Shown one piece after another: positions 14,730 through 22,655 of a stretch of DNA of 22,655 bases (the first letter of the stretch is position 1; every line of letters begins with the position of its first letter). A program made the position numbers and the translations under genes. The notes under the pieces are model-generated. The model worked only from the letters and a program-made list of their open reading frames with translations. It was not told the origin of the DNA and did not search any database. This stretch comes from Actinomycetes bacterium (GTDB taxonomy: Bacteria; Actinomycetota; Actinomycetes; S36-B12): contig JAUHZW010000006.1 in NCBI GenBank assembly GCA_030425745.1, positions 1 to 22,655 on the forward strand. The letters are read 5' to 3'.

Positions 14730-16420
14730 GCGCCCCCGGAGCTCTCCATCCGACCCAGCGTGCCGAGGCGCTGGAGTCCTTGGCGCACGAGCACTTCGAC
14801 GTCCTCATCATCGGCGGCGGCGTCGTCGGCGCGGGGACCGCCCTCGACGCTGCCAGCCGCGGCCTGCGCGTCGCACTCATCGAGGCACGCGACTTCGCCG
14901 CGGGCACGTCGAGCCGGTCGACCAAACTCTTCCACGGAGGCCTGCGGTACCTCGAGCACTTCGAGTTCGGGCTCGTGCGCGAGGCGCTTCACGAGCGTTC
15001 CCTGATCATGCAGCGGCTCGCCCCGCACATGGCCCGCCCTCTGGAGATCCTCTACCCGCTGCGCCGCTTCATCGACCGCCCGTATGTCGGCATGGGCATC
15101 GGCGTCTACGAGGCCATGGGGGCTCGCCGGGGGATGCCCCGCTCGCATCAGCACGTGGGACGTCGCGCGACCCAGGCGCTGTTCCCATCGGGCAACCCGA
15201 ACGTGGTGCGCGGTGGAGTGCTCTTCCATGAAGCGCAGGTCGATGATGCCCGGCACACACTCGCGCTGGTTCGCACGGCGGCCGCCGAGGGAGCGGTGGT
15301 CGCCAGTTCCGTCCGCGCCGAGTCACTCGTCCGTGAGGACGGCCGCGTCAGGGGCGCCCGGGTGCAGGACATCGAGACAGGTCACCAGTTCACGATCGAG
15401 GCGGACTGCACCGTCACCGCGGTCGGCGTATGGACCCAGGATGTGGTCGGCCCCGACATCGACCTCGGATTCCGGGTCCGGGCGTCCAAGGGCGTTCACA
15501 TCACGGTGCCACGGGATCGCATCGACTGCGACACCGCGATCATCTCGCGGACCGACAAGAGCGTCCTGTTCATCATCCCGTGGGAGCACCTGTGGGTGAT
15601 CGGCACCACCGACACCCCGTGGGACTTCAGCAAGGCGCACCCGGCCGCGACGAGCACCGACATCGACTACCTGCTGGACGAGGCCAACGAGCTCCTGCGC
15701 GCACCGCTGACGCGAGATGACATCGTCGGCGTGTACGCGGGCCTGAGACCGCTGGTCGACTCCGGTGAGGATGACACCGCCAAGGCCTCACGTGAGCACG
15801 CGGTCACATCCCCGGTGCCGGGCCTGGTCGCGACGGCAGGCGGCAAGTACACGACCTACCGGGTCATGGCCCAGGAGGCGGTGGACGCCTGCCGGCCGTG
15901 GTTGGCGCCCGCGTTGGAGCCGTCGCAAACAGAGAACCTCACCCTGATCGGTTCACGGGACTATGCGGCAGCTGTCGCTGACCGGGGCGCCGTGCAGGCA
16001 CGTCTGCAGGTCGATGACGACACCATGGACCGACTGCTGCGCCGCCACGGCACCGACATCCGTCTCCTCGCGGACTACGTCGATGACGACCCGGCCCTCG
16101 CAGAGCCGCTCGCCGCGGGCTACCTGCGCGCTGAGGTCCACCACGCAGTCGTGGCCGAGGGCGCCCTGCACCTCGACGACGTCCTCGCCCGCCGCACCCG
16201 GCTGTCGATCGAGACGCCGGATCGCGGTGTCGAGGTCGCCGACGAGGTGTCGCGGATCATGGCGCCGCTGCTCGACTGGTCAGCGGAGCAGCGTGCCGGG
16301 GAGGTCGCGTCGTACCGGGACCGCGTTGCAGCAGAGATCGCCTCGCAGCAGGAGGTCACCGACGCCGACTCCGACCGCGTGCGGACCTCGACCCCCGACT
16401 CGCGCAACCTCGCGAGCTGA
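14726..16420 (+). CDS. glpD: Glycerol-3-phosphate dehydrogenase, FAD-dependent
   Basis: A 564-residue flavoprotein. The FAD-binding start is DVLIIGGGVVGAGTALDAA (25-43) followed by VALIEARDFAAGTSSRSTKLFHGGLRYL, a GlpD hallmark. Substrate-site regions RASKGVHI and IPWEHLWVIGTTDTPW are present, as is GLVATAGGKYTTYR near residue 370. A C-terminal domain covers about 400-540. It oxidises glycerol 3-phosphate to dihydroxyacetone phosphate at the membrane face and passes electrons to quinone. It starts with GTG inside the end of the SorC-type regulator. Converging with the amidinotransferase gene, it leaves only six bases between the stops, so no separate terminator is visible. Confidence 0.95.
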   Translation: MSAPGALHPTQRAEALESLAHEHFDVLIIGGGVVGAGTALDAASRGLRVALIEARDFAAGTSSRSTKLFHGGLRYLEHFEFGLVREALHERSLIMQRLAPHMARPLEILYPLRRFIDRPYVGMGIGVYEAMGARRGMPRSHQHVGRRATQALFPSGNPNVVRGGVLFHEAQVDDARHTLALVRTAAAEGAVVASSVRAESLVREDGRVRGARVQDIETGHQFTIEADCTVTAVGVWTQDVVGPDIDLGFRVRASKGVHITVPRDRIDCDTAIISRTDKSVLFIIPWEHLWVIGTTDTPWDFSKAHPAATSTDIDYLLDEANELLRAPLTRDDIVGVYAGLRPLVDSGEDDTAKASREHAVTSPVPGLVATAGGKYTTYRVMAQEAVDACRPWLAPALEPSQTENLTLIGSRDYAAAVADRGAVQARLQVDDDTMDRLLRRHGTDIRLLADYVDDDPALAEPLAAGYLRAEVHHAVVAEGALHLDDVLARRTRLSIETPDRGVEVADEVSRIMAPLLDWSAEQRAGEVASYRDRVAAEIASQQEVTDADSDRVRTSTPDSRNLAS

Positions 16421-16426
16421 CCGCCG

Positions 16427-17281
16427 CTACGCGCGCTTGATCGGGCGGGTCAGGCAGGTCGGGCCGCCCTCGCCCTTGTTGATCTCACTCGCTGCGTAGG
16501 TGTGCACCTCGACGCCGTGGTCGCGCAGGGCCTTGGCCGTCGCGTCGTTGCCCTCGGCTATGACGACGACACCCGGGGCCACCGCAAGGATGTTGCAGCC
16601 CAACGACACGTAGTCCTCCTCGGGGACCGGGATCATCTCGATGCCGCGCGCGGCCAACGCCTGCAGCAGCGCCACCGGAGCCAGCCGCTCATAGACGACC
16701 GCGAGGTCGTCACGCACCGGGGAGACCACCGACATCAGATGCAGGCAGTACTCCGGGCCCATGTCGTGTGGCAGGTCGAACTGCTCGACGGCGACGCCGA
16801 CCGGCTCGAGGATCGCGCGCAGCTGATCGATCGCCGCCTGGTTCGTGCGATATCCGCGGCCGACGGCCAGTGTCTGACGGTCCAGCCAGAACATGTCGCC
16901 ACCGTCGGCCGTGGCCGGGTCGGCGAGTCGCCCGGCCACCGGCACACCGAGATCCTCGAGCTGCACGGTGAGTAGGGGTGGCTCACCAGCGCGCACCTGC
17001 TTGGCGCCACGCAGTTCGATGACTCCGTGCGGCACGACGAACGCCGGGTCGTACGTGAAGATGGCGTCGGGCATGTCGTCCTCAGGCGGCAGCACCTCCA
17101 CGCCGCATCCGAGACGCTCGAGGGTCGCGACGAAGTCCGCGTGCTGACGGGCGAGGAGGTCAAGGTCCAGCGGCTCGGCCCAGTGCGCCACCACGTAGTC
17201 GCCACGCGGTGACGGAGGACGCACGGCGACCCGCTCGAGTCGTCCCACCATCGAATTGACGCCGTACGCCTGCTCGCTCAT
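16427..17281 (-). CDS. Dimethylarginine dimethylaminohydrolase-like amidinotransferase
   Basis: A 284-residue protein of the guanidino-group-modifying superfamily. The catalytic Cys276 lies near the end in GGPTCLTRP. The catalytic His181 is in EYCLHLMSVV, and acidic guanidine-binding residues are in PDAIFTYDPAFV (Asp72, Asp78) and ADGGDMFWLD. The pattern and length fit dimethylarginine dimethylaminohydrolase or a related citrulline-forming hydrolase; arginine deiminase proper is longer. The frame is open upstream, but ATG 17281 overlaps the stop of the CrtO-like gene as ATGA and gives the natural start, so the two are co-translated. No arginine catabolism genes are nearby. Confidence 0.88.
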   Translation of the reverse strand: MSEQAYGVNSMVGRLERVAVRPPSPRGDYVVAHWAEPLDLDLLARQHADFVATLERLGCGVEVLPPEDDMPDAIFTYDPAFVVPHGVIELRGAKQVRAGEPPLLTVQLEDLGVPVAGRLADPATADGGDMFWLDRQTLAVGRGYRTNQAAIDQLRAILEPVGVAVEQFDLPHDMGPEYCLHLMSVVSPVRDDLAVVYERLAPVALLQALAARGIEMIPVPEEDYVSLGCNILAVAPGVVVIAEGNDATAKALRDHGVEVHTYAASEINKGEGGPTCLTRPIKRA

Positions 17282-17748
17282 GCGCGCCTGCTCTCCCTGT
17301 CGAGGATCCGTTGGATGCGGAAGCGATTGTTGCGCACGATGAGCAGGAACGGCAGGTTGCCCACGGAAACGGCGAGCACGAATGCCAACGCCAGCCACCA
17401 GGGGTTGAAGGCGAAGAGGACCAGCGAGCTCAGGATGGACCCCCAGTGCACCCACTCGGCGCGCCGCGCCTCGATCAGGTACCGCTGCAGCGACTCGCGG
17501 TCCGTGCCGGGCAGGGCGGACTTGCTCTCCCCACCGAACAGCGAGCCGAGTTCAGGCAGGCGCTGTGTCCACTGCGCGATACCCAGGCGCCTGAAGAAGG
17601 TCGGGGACTCCCAGGGCAGACGCCGCAACGGGAAGGGATCGGACCGAAGCCAACGGTCGGGCCATCGGGGCGCCGATGCCCCGATGAGCACCGACAGGAC
17701 GACGACGACCATGACGTCGACGACGACCTGAAGGGTCAACCTCCACAC
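17278..17748 (-). CDS. CrtO-like (glycosyl-diaponeurosporenoate acyltransferase family) membrane protein
   Basis: A protein of up to 156 residues. A first membrane segment (about 5-25) is followed by FFRRLGIAQWTQRLPELG, then ESLQRYLIEARRAEWVHWG, a hydrophobic segment (about 102-135), and NLPFLLIVRNNRFRIQRIL. This order (R-x-W-x2-RLPE, E-x-R-AE-x-x-H, NLP-x4-RxNR) is that of the CrtO acyltransferase family, which esterifies a glycosylated carotenoid in staphylococci. No carotenoid genes are in the window, so the substrate here is open. The GTG at 17748 begins two bases after the tRNA-Ser end and has no ribosome site; GGAGG at 17744-17740 could serve a later start such as ATG 17712. The stop overlaps the next gene. 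Confidence 0.72.
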   Translation of the reverse strand: MWRLTLQVVVDVMVVVVLSVLIGASAPRWPDRWLRSDPFPLRRLPWESPTFFRRLGIAQWTQRLPELGSLFGGESKSALPGTDRESLQRYLIEARRAEWVHWGSILSSLVLFAFNPWWLALAFVLAVSVGNLPFLLIVRNNRFRIQRILDRESRRA

Positions 17749-17749
17749 G

Positions 17750-17834
17750 CGGCGAGGGAGGGATTTGAACCCCCGGAGGGTTTCCCCTCGGGCGCTTTCA
17801 AGGCGCCTGCAATCGGCCGCTCTGCCACCTCGCC
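17750..17834 (-). tRNA. tRNA-Ser (anticodon TGA)
   Basis: A class II tRNA of 85 bases on the minus strand. Acceptor GGCGAGG pairs with CCTCGCC, discriminator G, no encoded CCA. The anticodon stem GGCGC/GCGCC-type surrounds loop CTTGAAA, giving TGA. The long variable arm (CGAGGGGAAACCCTC) forms its own hairpin. The T arm is GGGGGTTCAAATCCC. The CrtO-like frame begins two bases downstream. Confidence 0.97.
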
Positions 17835-17844
17835 TGAGGCACCC

Positions 17845-17850
17845 ACCGTA
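17845..17850 (-). promoter_or_regulatory. Candidate -10 box for tRNA-Ser(TGA)
   Basis: On the minus strand TACGGT lies ten bases before the tRNA start and fits TANNNT. The -35 region is not recognisable. It sits between the stop of the acidic membrane protein and the tRNA. Confidence 0.35.
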
Positions 17851-17862
17851 GTGGCCGAGGCG

Positions 17863-19752
17863 CTACTCGGTGGCCGCTGGGTCCTCCGAGGGGGCGAACT
17901 CCACGTTGCCGTCCTCATCCGCCACGCCACCGTCCTCCGCACCGGCCGGATCGGTCACGCCGTCATCGGCGAACTCGTCGCCCTCGAGCGCGAGGTCAGG
18001 ATCGTCCTCCGGGAACGCGCCCGCGACGAAACCACTGGAATCGCCCCCCGTCGGGAACGGCTGGTCGCTGAAGGTGACGGCGGAGTCTGCGACCGCCAGC
18101 AGCGACCACGTGCTGCCGTCGGTGCCGGTCAGGATGTACGACGGCAGGAGCAGGATGCTTCCGTCGGGCTGCCAGTACTGGGCCAGGCCGAGATCGGCAG
18201 AGACGACATCGACGGTTGACAGCGGCAGGTCCACGGTGGGAACGCCCGTGGGATCCGGCTGCGGGACGACCTCCTCGGTCTCCGCACCCGGGGCCGAGGC
18301 GACCGGGCTGGCCGGCAGGGCCGTCCACGGTGACTGCTGGGAGCGGGCCACAGCGGTGGACGCACCCACCACCGGGTAGTCCGGAACGGCCTGCAGTCCG
18401 GAGGAGAAGCCGCTGGCGGCGAGGATCGAGCCGTCGGCGTCGAACACCAGACGCCAGCCGAGCTGGGTGCGCTGCTCGCCCACCATTTGCCAGGCACTCA
18501 CACCGGTGCGGCCATCGACGACGTCGACCTGATATTCGATCGTCGAGATGTCCACACCGATGCCCGCGAGCGCCTCCGTGGCGGCACTGATGGCCTCGGC
18601 GGGCTCGAGCGGCTCACCGGAGGCCGGCAAGGAGAGAGCGGCCGGATCCTCGAAGGTCCAGGAGAACAGAGGGTCCGGAGTCACCGCGACCGATGGCTCG
18701 CCGGTGGTTCCGACGGTCCATCCGGAATCTGTGGCGACGACGTCACCGGTGGCACCGAAGGTCGTGGCCAGGATGCTCGCCACCTGCGCGCCGCTGATGC
18801 CGGCGTTCACGAGGCGGTAGCCCGGCGCGGTGCCGGAGTCATCGGCCAGCTGGCCGACCTCATTGAGCACGACGGGCCACGTGGATGTCGGCACGCGCGC
18901 CGTCGTGACGAGGAAGGTGCCCGGCGCCGGGACGGGCAGGGGGCCGACGGGCATGTCCGGTGAGGCGACCGCGACATCACCTTCGACAGCCGCAGCCGGG
19001 TCGGTCTGCACCACGACGTTGGGCGTGCTCGACATCGTGGTGCCGACGTAGTAGCCGCCGGCCCCGACGGCGATCAGGGCGACGATGACTCCGAGGATCG
19101 TCAGGACGGTGGGCCAGACGGAGCGCCGGGGGGCCGCGTGTGAGACGGGTCCGTCCGTGGTGCCGGCGGCAGCCGCGACGACCGCAGCCGCAGCAACGTC
19201 GTCGCCGGCCGGCTCCTCCACGACCTCGACAATCTCCTCGGCGACCTCGGCCACAGGCACGGCCACCACTGGCTCGTCGTCGACCTCGGCGACGTCACCC
19301 TCGACCTCGTCGACCTCCTCGACCGTCTCGGCCACCGCCGACTCGTCATCGGCCTCGACGACCTCGACCTCGTCGTCGCCCTCGTCGTCGATGACCACCG
19401 CGTCGTCGACAGGGGCGCCGGTGAGCACATCGGCCTCAGCGACGACCTCCTCGGCGACGGGTGCGCCCGTGAGGATGTCGGTCCCCTCCTCGACCGGTTC
19501 CTTGGCCACCGGCTCGCCCAGGAAGGCCGCGAGCATCTCGGTGTCGATGCCGGGTGCGTCAGCGGCGACCTCGTCGTTCAGGTCGTCATTGAGGGCGAGC
19601 TGCTCGCCGGCCGGGGGCTCGTCGGTCACGGCCTGGAGCTCGAGGGTGCTGTCGTTCGACCACTGGGGAGGCGTCGAGTCCGGTGTCGCCTCCGGAGCAG
19701 TCGGCGGTGCCGCCTCCTGCTCGCCCCCGTCACCGTGCGACTCGTCCGACAT
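17863..19752 (-). CDS. Acidic single-pass membrane protein, function unknown
   Basis: A 629-residue protein. Residues 1-205 are disordered and very rich in Glu, Asp, Val and Ala, with two DxLTGAPV copies (92-99 and 108-115) and runs such as VEEVDEVEGDVAEVDDE. A single membrane helix lies at about 213-236 (VLTILGVIVALIAVGAGGYYVG) after Arg-Arg, so the acidic part is probably cytoplasmic and the rest outside. Residues about 270-560 look folded (repeated short beta-like stretches with SWTF, GWRLVFDADGSILAASGF, YWQPDGSILLLPSYILTG). The tail (580-629) is again acidic. I do not recognise the family. It follows the flippase gene on the same strand by 124 bases. Base use is biased to GAN/GTC codons, as expected from composition. 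Confidence 0.85.
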   Translation of the reverse strand: MSDESHGDGGEQEAAPPTAPEATPDSTPPQWSNDSTLELQAVTDEPPAGEQLALNDDLNDEVAADAPGIDTEMLAAFLGEPVAKEPVEEGTDILTGAPVAEEVVAEADVLTGAPVDDAVVIDDEGDDEVEVVEADDESAVAETVEEVDEVEGDVAEVDDEPVVAVPVAEVAEEIVEVVEEPAGDDVAAAAVVAAAAGTTDGPVSHAAPRRSVWPTVLTILGVIVALIAVGAGGYYVGTTMSSTPNVVVQTDPAAAVEGDVAVASPDMPVGPLPVPAPGTFLVTTARVPTSTWPVVLNEVGQLADDSGTAPGYRLVNAGISGAQVASILATTFGATGDVVATDSGWTVGTTGEPSVAVTPDPLFSWTFEDPAALSLPASGEPLEPAEAISAATEALAGIGVDISTIEYQVDVVDGRTGVSAWQMVGEQRTQLGWRLVFDADGSILAASGFSSGLQAVPDYPVVGASTAVARSQQSPWTALPASPVASAPGAETEEVVPQPDPTGVPTVDLPLSTVDVVSADLGLAQYWQPDGSILLLPSYILTGTDGSTWSLLAVADSAVTFSDQPFPTGGDSSGFVAGAFPEDDPDLALEGDEFADDGVTDPAGAEDGGVADEDGNVEFAPSEDPAATE

Positions 19753-19876
19753 TGCTCTCCCTGTGCTGGCTGATGGCTACCTCGCCATGCTGCCATTCCG
19801 GGTCGTCCGAACCCCCGAGGCTCCCCTCGACACGCTTACGCGAGTGGCCCATCGGCGCGAGAGCGGCCGATCGGCG

Positions 19877-21103
19877 TTACTCCGCCGACTCCACCGGGAT
19901 GGGCACGCCGGGGGAATGCCGCCGGTCCATGATCAGGCCCACGACCGTGAGGCCGAGGGAGACGAACACCACGGAGGTGACGATCTCGGCAACGGAGTCG
20001 TGTCGCCACAGCGCCACGATGGCGATGAGCACTCCGAGCGCCGCCCACACGGCGAGCACGGCCCGCTGGTCACGCGTCGCAAGCCGGGCATAGAGCAGCA
20101 CCTGCACCAGGGCGAAGGCCGACCCCTCAAGGGCGAACAGCCAGGCCTCCGAGCCGAGCTCGGTGTACTGCGCACCACCGAGGATGCGGATGACGAGGTC
20201 ACCGAGCAGGAAGCTGAAGCCGGTGATGACGAGGCCGACGATGGCGGTGAGCCCGGTGGCCAGGTACACGGTGCGGTTGCTGCGACCGCCGGTCATCTTC
20301 GGGAACAGCACGATGATGATCGCGTTGGGCAGGAAGAAGGCGATCTTGGCCAGCAGGACCCCGACCGCGTACTCGCCGGACTGATCCTCGGTGAGGAAGA
20401 GCCGGGCCAGCAGGATGTCGACGTTGGTCAGGGTAAACAGCACCATGAGCGCGTAGACGACCTGCGCGAGCTCCTTGGTCACACCGGAGGCGACGGCCTG
20501 CGCCCACGCCCCGGGGCAGCTGAGGCGGTAGGCGATGAAGGCACCGACCGCACAGCCGATGAGGATGCCGATGCCCACGCCGGTGACGCTCTGCAGGACG
20601 ACGACGCCGACGACGCCACCGGCCGCGCGGCCGACCCCGTTGGCGATGAACGACCAGCTCAGGCGCAGGTGCTCCTCGCGGCCTTGCGCGATGCCCATGG
20701 CCGCGGATCCGATGATGACGAACCCGATGGAGGCGATGCCGGTCGCGACGGCGAGCACGGGGATGTCGAAGATGATGCCGGCCGGCCACGCCACGATGAC
20801 TCCGAGAGCCATGACCAGGACGCCGACGAATGTCGCGAGGCGGATGGACTCACCCTCGACCGCGGCGCGGTCGGCGCCGGCCTCGGCGACGCGGCGGGCG
20901 GCGAAGGCCTGGGTGGCGATGCCGACCGTGCTGATGATGACGAGGAGGCTCAGAAGCGCGCCGAGGGCGCCGAAGTCCGCCGGGGTGAGGATGCGGGCCG
21001 AGACCATGCTCAGCAGGTAGGCCGCGCCGTTGCCGATCATCGTCGCCGCTCCGACGAAGATCAGGCCCTTGGCCAGGGCGGCCCGCGGCTGCGACGAACT
21101 CAC
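19877..21103 (-). CDS. Polysaccharide flippase/oligosaccharide export family membrane protein
   Basis: A 408-residue membrane protein with about 11-12 hydrophobic segments. It opens GLIFVGAATMIGNGAAYLLSMVSARILTPADFGALGALLS, the typical start of Wzx-type flippases of the MATE-like fold, where the (L)TPADFGALG motif is characteristic. FTLTNVDILLARLFLT and AKIAFFLPNAIIIVLFPKM also fit the family. It probably moves lipid-linked cell-surface sugars across the membrane. No glycosyltransferase lies nearby, so its partner genes are elsewhere. The start is GTG with GGGTGG upstream. It lies between the TrpB2 terminator and the acidic membrane protein, which it may be transcribed with. Confidence 0.88.
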   Translation of the reverse strand: MSSSQPRAALAKGLIFVGAATMIGNGAAYLLSMVSARILTPADFGALGALLSLLVIISTVGIATQAFAARRVAEAGADRAAVEGESIRLATFVGVLVMALGVIVAWPAGIIFDIPVLAVATGIASIGFVIIGSAAMGIAQGREEHLRLSWSFIANGVGRAAGGVVGVVVLQSVTGVGIGILIGCAVGAFIAYRLSCPGAWAQAVASGVTKELAQVVYALMVLFTLTNVDILLARLFLTEDQSGEYAVGVLLAKIAFFLPNAIIIVLFPKMTGGRSNRTVYLATGLTAIVGLVITGFSFLLGDLVIRILGGAQYTELGSEAWLFALEGSAFALVQVLLYARLATRDQRAVLAVWAALGVLIAIVALWRHDSVAEIVTSVVFVSLGLTVVGLIMDRRHSPGVPIPVESAE

Positions 21104-21125
21104 CCGGCCACCCTACCGACGTGGA

Positions 21126-21165
21126 CGAACAGGGGGAGGGAGCCGCGGCTCCCTCCCCCTGTTCG
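21126..21165. terminator. 19-bp perfect palindrome, terminator of the TrpB2 gene
   Basis: Arms 21126-21144 and 21147-21165 are exactly complementary, with only two bases between them; the central GCCGCGGC widens the real loop. It begins 11 bases past the TrpB2 stop. There is no T run. It separates the TrpB2 transcript from the flippase gene on the same strand. Confidence 0.85.
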
Positions 21166-21175
21166 AGTGTTGCTG

Positions 21176-22549
21176 CTAGCCCTCGACCTGGGGCAGCGTC
21201 GCGAGGGCCTCGGCGAAGCGGGCCTCGCTGACCTCCTCGTCGACCAGCGAACCGGTCAGGTACGAGTCGTACGCCGCGAGGTCGAAGTGCCCGTGCCCGC
21301 AGAGGGCGGTGAGGATGACGGTCTCCTCGCCGGTCTCCTTGGCCTTGAGCGCGGCCTCGACCGCCTTCGCGAGCGCGTGCGTCGGCTCCGGTGCCGGGAC
21401 GATGCCCTCGGTGCGGGCGAACTGGATCGCCGCCGCGAAGCACTCGGTCTGGGGCACGGACTCCGCCTCGATCAGGCCCTCCTCGTAGATGTGCGAGATG
21501 AGGGGAGCCATGCCGTGGTAGCGCAGGCCACCGGCGTGGATCGGGTCCGGGATGAAGTCGTGCCCGAGGGTGTGCATCTTCATCAGCGGCGTCATGCCCG
21601 CGGTGTCGCCGAAGTCGTAGGCGTAGACGCCCTTGGTGAGCGACGGGCAGGAAGCCGGCTCGACGGCGAGGATGCGCGGATCGATCTTGCCGGCCATCTT
21701 CTCGCGCAGGAACGGGAAGGTCAGGCCCGCGAAGTTGGAGCCGCCGCCGGTGCAGCCGACGATGAGGGTCGGGGTGTCCCCGGCCATCTCCATCTGCAGC
21801 AGCGCCTCCTCACCGATGATCGTCTGGTGCAGCAGCACGTGGTTCAGCACCGAGCCCAGCGCGTAGCGCACGTTCTCGTTTGTGGCCGCGATCTCGACGG
21901 CCTCGGAGATCGCGATGCCGAGTGAGCCGGACCAGTTCTTCGGATCCTTGGCGAGCTCACGGCCGATCGCGGTGACGTCGGAGGGCGAGCGGTGCACCTT
22001 GCCGCCGAACGTCTCGATCATCAGCCGGCGGTAGGGCTTGGAGTCGTAGGAAGCGCCGACCTGCCAGATCTCGCACTCGAGGTCGTACAGCGCACACGCG
22101 AAGGACAGGGCGGTACCCCACTGACCGGCCCCCGTCTCCGTGGTCAGCTTGGTCGTGCCCTCCTTCTTGTTGTAGTACGCCTGCGGCACGGAGGTGTTGG
22201 TCTTGTGCGAGCCGGCCGGCGAGACGCCCTCGTACTTGTAGTAGATGCGGGCCGGGGTGTCGAGCATCTTCTCCAGGCGCCGGGCGCGGAACAGCGGCGA
22301 GGGTCGCCACTGGCGGTAGACGTCGAGCACACCGCCGGGGATGTCGATGTACCGGTCGGTCGACACCTCTTGCAGGATCAGGTCCATCGGGAAGAGCGGG
22401 GCCAGATCCTCCGGGCCCACCGGCTCCTTCGTGCCGGGATGCAGCGGCGGGGGCGGCGGCGTCGGCAGGTCGGCCAGGATGTTGTACCAAGCCGTCGGCA
22501 TCTGGTCCTCGGTGAGCACGTACTTGTGCTGCTCGACTGAATCGTCCAT
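21176..22549 (-). CDS. trpB: Tryptophan synthase beta chain, TrpB2 type
   Basis: A 457-residue pyridoxal-phosphate enzyme. The cofactor Lys116 is in GSHKTNTS, followed by the substrate loop ETGAGQWG (138-145) and the phosphate-binding GCTGGGSN (265-272). The longer length, and the start YVLTEDQMPTAWYNILADLP with PLHPGTKEPVGPEDLAPLFP, mark the TrpB2 branch. It joins indole and serine to make tryptophan, and members of this branch often act without TrpA. No trp gene is adjacent. The ATG at 22549 follows GGAGG. It is a second or alternative beta chain, or a salvage enzyme for indole; the window cannot show which. Confidence 0.95.
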   Translation of the reverse strand: MDDSVEQHKYVLTEDQMPTAWYNILADLPTPPPPPLHPGTKEPVGPEDLAPLFPMDLILQEVSTDRYIDIPGGVLDVYRQWRPSPLFRARRLEKMLDTPARIYYKYEGVSPAGSHKTNTSVPQAYYNKKEGTTKLTTETGAGQWGTALSFACALYDLECEIWQVGASYDSKPYRRLMIETFGGKVHRSPSDVTAIGRELAKDPKNWSGSLGIAISEAVEIAATNENVRYALGSVLNHVLLHQTIIGEEALLQMEMAGDTPTLIVGCTGGGSNFAGLTFPFLREKMAGKIDPRILAVEPASCPSLTKGVYAYDFGDTAGMTPLMKMHTLGHDFIPDPIHAGGLRYHGMAPLISHIYEEGLIEAESVPQTECFAAAIQFARTEGIVPAPEPTHALAKAVEAALKAKETGEETVILTALCGHGHFDLAAYDSYLTGSLVDEEVSEARFAEALATLPQVEG

Positions 22550-22623
22550 CGCATCCTCCGCGGGGGTCGGGGTGAGGGTGGGATCCTCGGGCGCCGCCCG
22601 GGCCCCACTCAGGGCACATCGGG

Positions 22624-22629
22624 ACCGTA
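22624..22629 (-). promoter_or_regulatory. Candidate -10 box for the TrpB2 gene
   Basis: On the minus strand TACGGT lies 75 bases before the ATG and fits TANNNT. No good -35 box is visible within the window. The leader of about 67 bases has a small hairpin (22588-22600) but no obvious tryptophan leader peptide or T-box. Confidence 0.3.
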
Positions 22630-22655
22630 GTCCGGCTTCTCGACTGCTGCAGGAA

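Noticed and set aside
19085..21925. A 946-codon open frame on the plus strand
   Set aside because: It runs antisense through the acidic membrane protein, the flippase and TrpB2. Its product is low-complexity Ser/Thr/Asp/Arg sequence without domains, while the minus-strand genes have clear family motifs.
22550..22655. Trp attenuator or T-box before TrpB2
   Set aside because: No short Trp-rich leader peptide followed by alternative hairpins and no T-box sequence are visible; the leader is also cut by the window edge.

Overview
The window is high-GC DNA (about 70% by eye) with short gene spacing, ATGA/GTGA-type overlaps, TANNNT -10 boxes and weak -35 boxes. Together with a duplicated septum-formation domain protein, an ATP-grasp/alpha-E/transglutaminase operon and a CrtO-like acyltransferase, this suggests an actinobacterium, probably of the Micrococcales. 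The lineage is an inference from gene style, not from a marker gene. No phage, integrase, insertion sequence or CRISPR array was seen.

Layout. At 1-2197 (+) is the end of a three-gene operon: circularly permuted ATP-grasp (5'-truncated by the window edge), alpha-E protein and transglutaminase. At 2275-3123 (+) is a secreted protein with two septum-formation-like domains; it converges on an aldo/keto reductase and an ABC-F ATPase (3206-5936, -) across a 22-bp inverted repeat plus one extra direct copy. A FkbM-type methyltransferase (6051-7088, +) diverges from the ABC-F gene, and its leader carries four runs of five G. Region 7089-7554 has no protein gene; it holds a 16-bp terminator hairpin and a hairpin-rich stretch on the minus strand that may be a small RNA. 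A small zinc-ribbon ORF, tRNA-Arg(ACG) and tRNA-Ser(GCT) follow on the minus strand.

From 8230 (+) come a ROK-family sugar kinase and an EamA transporter whose start codon is doubtful. Two broken minus-strand genes follow, joined head to tail near 10603: the N-terminal part of a Gfo/Idh/MocA dehydrogenase and the C-terminal part of a LacI-type regulator. Next (+) are a divergent shikimate-dehydrogenase-like protein, a zinc alcohol dehydrogenase, an M23 peptidase, and a SorC-type regulator overlapping glpD. The regulator/glpD pair probably forms a glycerol-phosphate or sugar-responsive unit. The dehydrogenases and broken Gfo/Idh-LacI pair may be what is left of a polyol or inositol catabolic locus.

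The right part is on the minus strand. Reading leftward from 22549 it has a TrpB2-type tryptophan synthase beta chain, a strong 19-bp terminator palindrome, a polysaccharide flippase, a 629-residue acidic single-pass membrane protein of unknown function, tRNA-Ser(TGA), a CrtO-like acyltransferase and a dimethylarginine-hydrolase-like amidinotransferase.

No clear new defence or mobile system is present. The observations most worth checking are the G-quadruplex leader (5996-6033), the possible structured RNA (7160-7400), the Gfo/Idh-LacI deletion joint (about 10603), the missing start of the EamA gene, and the repeat cluster at 3128-3204.
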